From NCBI GenBank assembly GCA_016937825.1, contig JAFGVT010000080.1, forward strand, positions 1 to 5,177: a DNA stretch of 5,177 bases, read 5' to 3'. Each line of letters opens with the position of its first letter. The stretch's first letter is position 1. This DNA comes from Fidelibacterota bacterium (GTDB taxonomy: Bacteria; Fidelibacterota; Fidelibacteria; Fidelibacterales; Fidelibacteraceae). The translations under genes and the position numbers were made by a program. Under the pieces are notes generated by a model, which saw only the letters and a list, made by a program, of their open reading frames with translations, made no database searches and was not told where the DNA came from. Below, piece by piece: positions 4,833-5,177 of this stretch.

Positions 4833-5177
4833 TTATTTTCCCAGGGTAATATTGATATCCAAAGTGGCTGCATTGAATTTATTTACGTCCAGATAATTAC
4901 CGTCGATATTTTTTCCGTTCACTAGCATGGATGATACGCCCGAATTCAGGTGTTCGGGATTGTCGACCAAGATATTCAGGGTTTTGCCGCGGAAAAGGCG
5001 TTTCACATGAAAGCCGTCCCATGCTGAAGGGATTTTGGGGTCAATGATCAAGCCCCGATAATCCGCACGGATACCCAAAAGGAAGGACAAGCCGATATAA
5101 TGCATCCACACGGCACTTCCGGTCAGCCAGGAATGGGAAGCCTGTCCCTGCGTCGGATGATCGGGAGACGTGATGTA
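4833..5177 (-). CDS. C-terminal part of a GH94-type glycoside phosphorylase (5' end beyond the window)
   Basis: An open frame runs from the right edge to TAA 4833-4835, giving 114 residues of a longer protein. It starts YITSPDHPTQGQASHSWLTG; the sequence SHSWLTGSAVWM, then LLGIRADYRGLIIDPKIPSAW, GFHVKRLFRGKTLNILVDNP and a closing GVSSMLVNGKNIDGN match the end of the (alpha/alpha)6 barrel and C-terminal beta-sheet of GH94 cellobiose/cellodextrin/chitobiose phosphorylases. In the family these cleave beta-glucosides with phosphate, giving glucose 1-phosphate or its N-acetyl analogue, usually in the cytosol. The catalytic aspartate lies further upstream and is not visible, so substrate cannot be judged; a GH149- or GH161-like phosphorylase is possible. 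The GTG at 5111 is internal, since the frame stays open and conserved upstream of it. The gene is convergent with the lipid kinase gene across two tandem repeats. Confidence 0.87.
   Translation of the reverse strand, partial: YITSPDHPTQGQASHSWLTGSAVWMHYIGLSFLLGIRADYRGLIIDPKIPSAWDGFHVKRLFRGKTLNILVDNPEHLNSGVSSMLVNGKNIDGNYLDVNKFNAATLDINITLGK

Overview
The window looks like a piece of a moderately GC-rich genome from the FCB superphylum (Bacteroidetes/Chlorobi/Ignavibacteria or an uncultured relative). The main pointers are a C-terminal type IX secretion sorting domain of the 'YPNPFNP' kind, a SusB-like GH97 lipoprotein, a GH94-type phosphorylase end, and a free-standing four-helix-bundle 'S23/IVS' protein. 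The phylum is an inference from gene content; no rRNA or other decisive marker is present.

Layout: (1) 3-344 (+) is the last 113 codons of a secreted protein ending in a T9SS type A sorting domain. (2) 370-2439 (+), 25 bases further on and probably in the same transcript, is a complete GH97 glycoside hydrolase lipoprotein whose catalytic glutamates fit the inverting, alpha-glucosidase-type branch. (3) 2436-2976 is an AT-rich island: a 116-codon four-helix-bundle gene (2573-2923) bracketed by arrays of a 7-base unit (TAACTRG) in opposite orientation. The first unit of each array contains the stop codon of the flanking gene. (4) 2973-3536 (-) is a small LPP20-like lipoprotein convergent with GH97. 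(5) 3537-3696 is a divergent, AT-rich promoter region. (6) 3697-4596 (+) is a diacylglycerol-kinase-family lipid kinase. (7) 4597-4832 is a convergent intergenic region with two further unrelated short tandem repeats: about 2.5 copies of a 32-34-base unit built on TTGACAGGAT, and three copies of a 15-base unit ACACCYYATACCTTY. (8) 4833-5177 (-) is the C-terminal part of a GH94-type glycoside phosphorylase that runs off the right edge.

Functionally, GH97 (hydrolysis of alpha-linked glucosides) and GH94 (phosphorolysis of beta-linked glucosides) suggest glycan use, although they lie on opposite strands with unrelated genes between, and no SusC/SusD pair is visible. The most interesting part is the four-helix-bundle gene inside inverted heptamer arrays, which has the form of a small cassette placed exactly between two convergent stop codons. 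Two other repeat families lie between the next convergent pair, so the gene-end spaces of this genome may be preferred sites for such elements.
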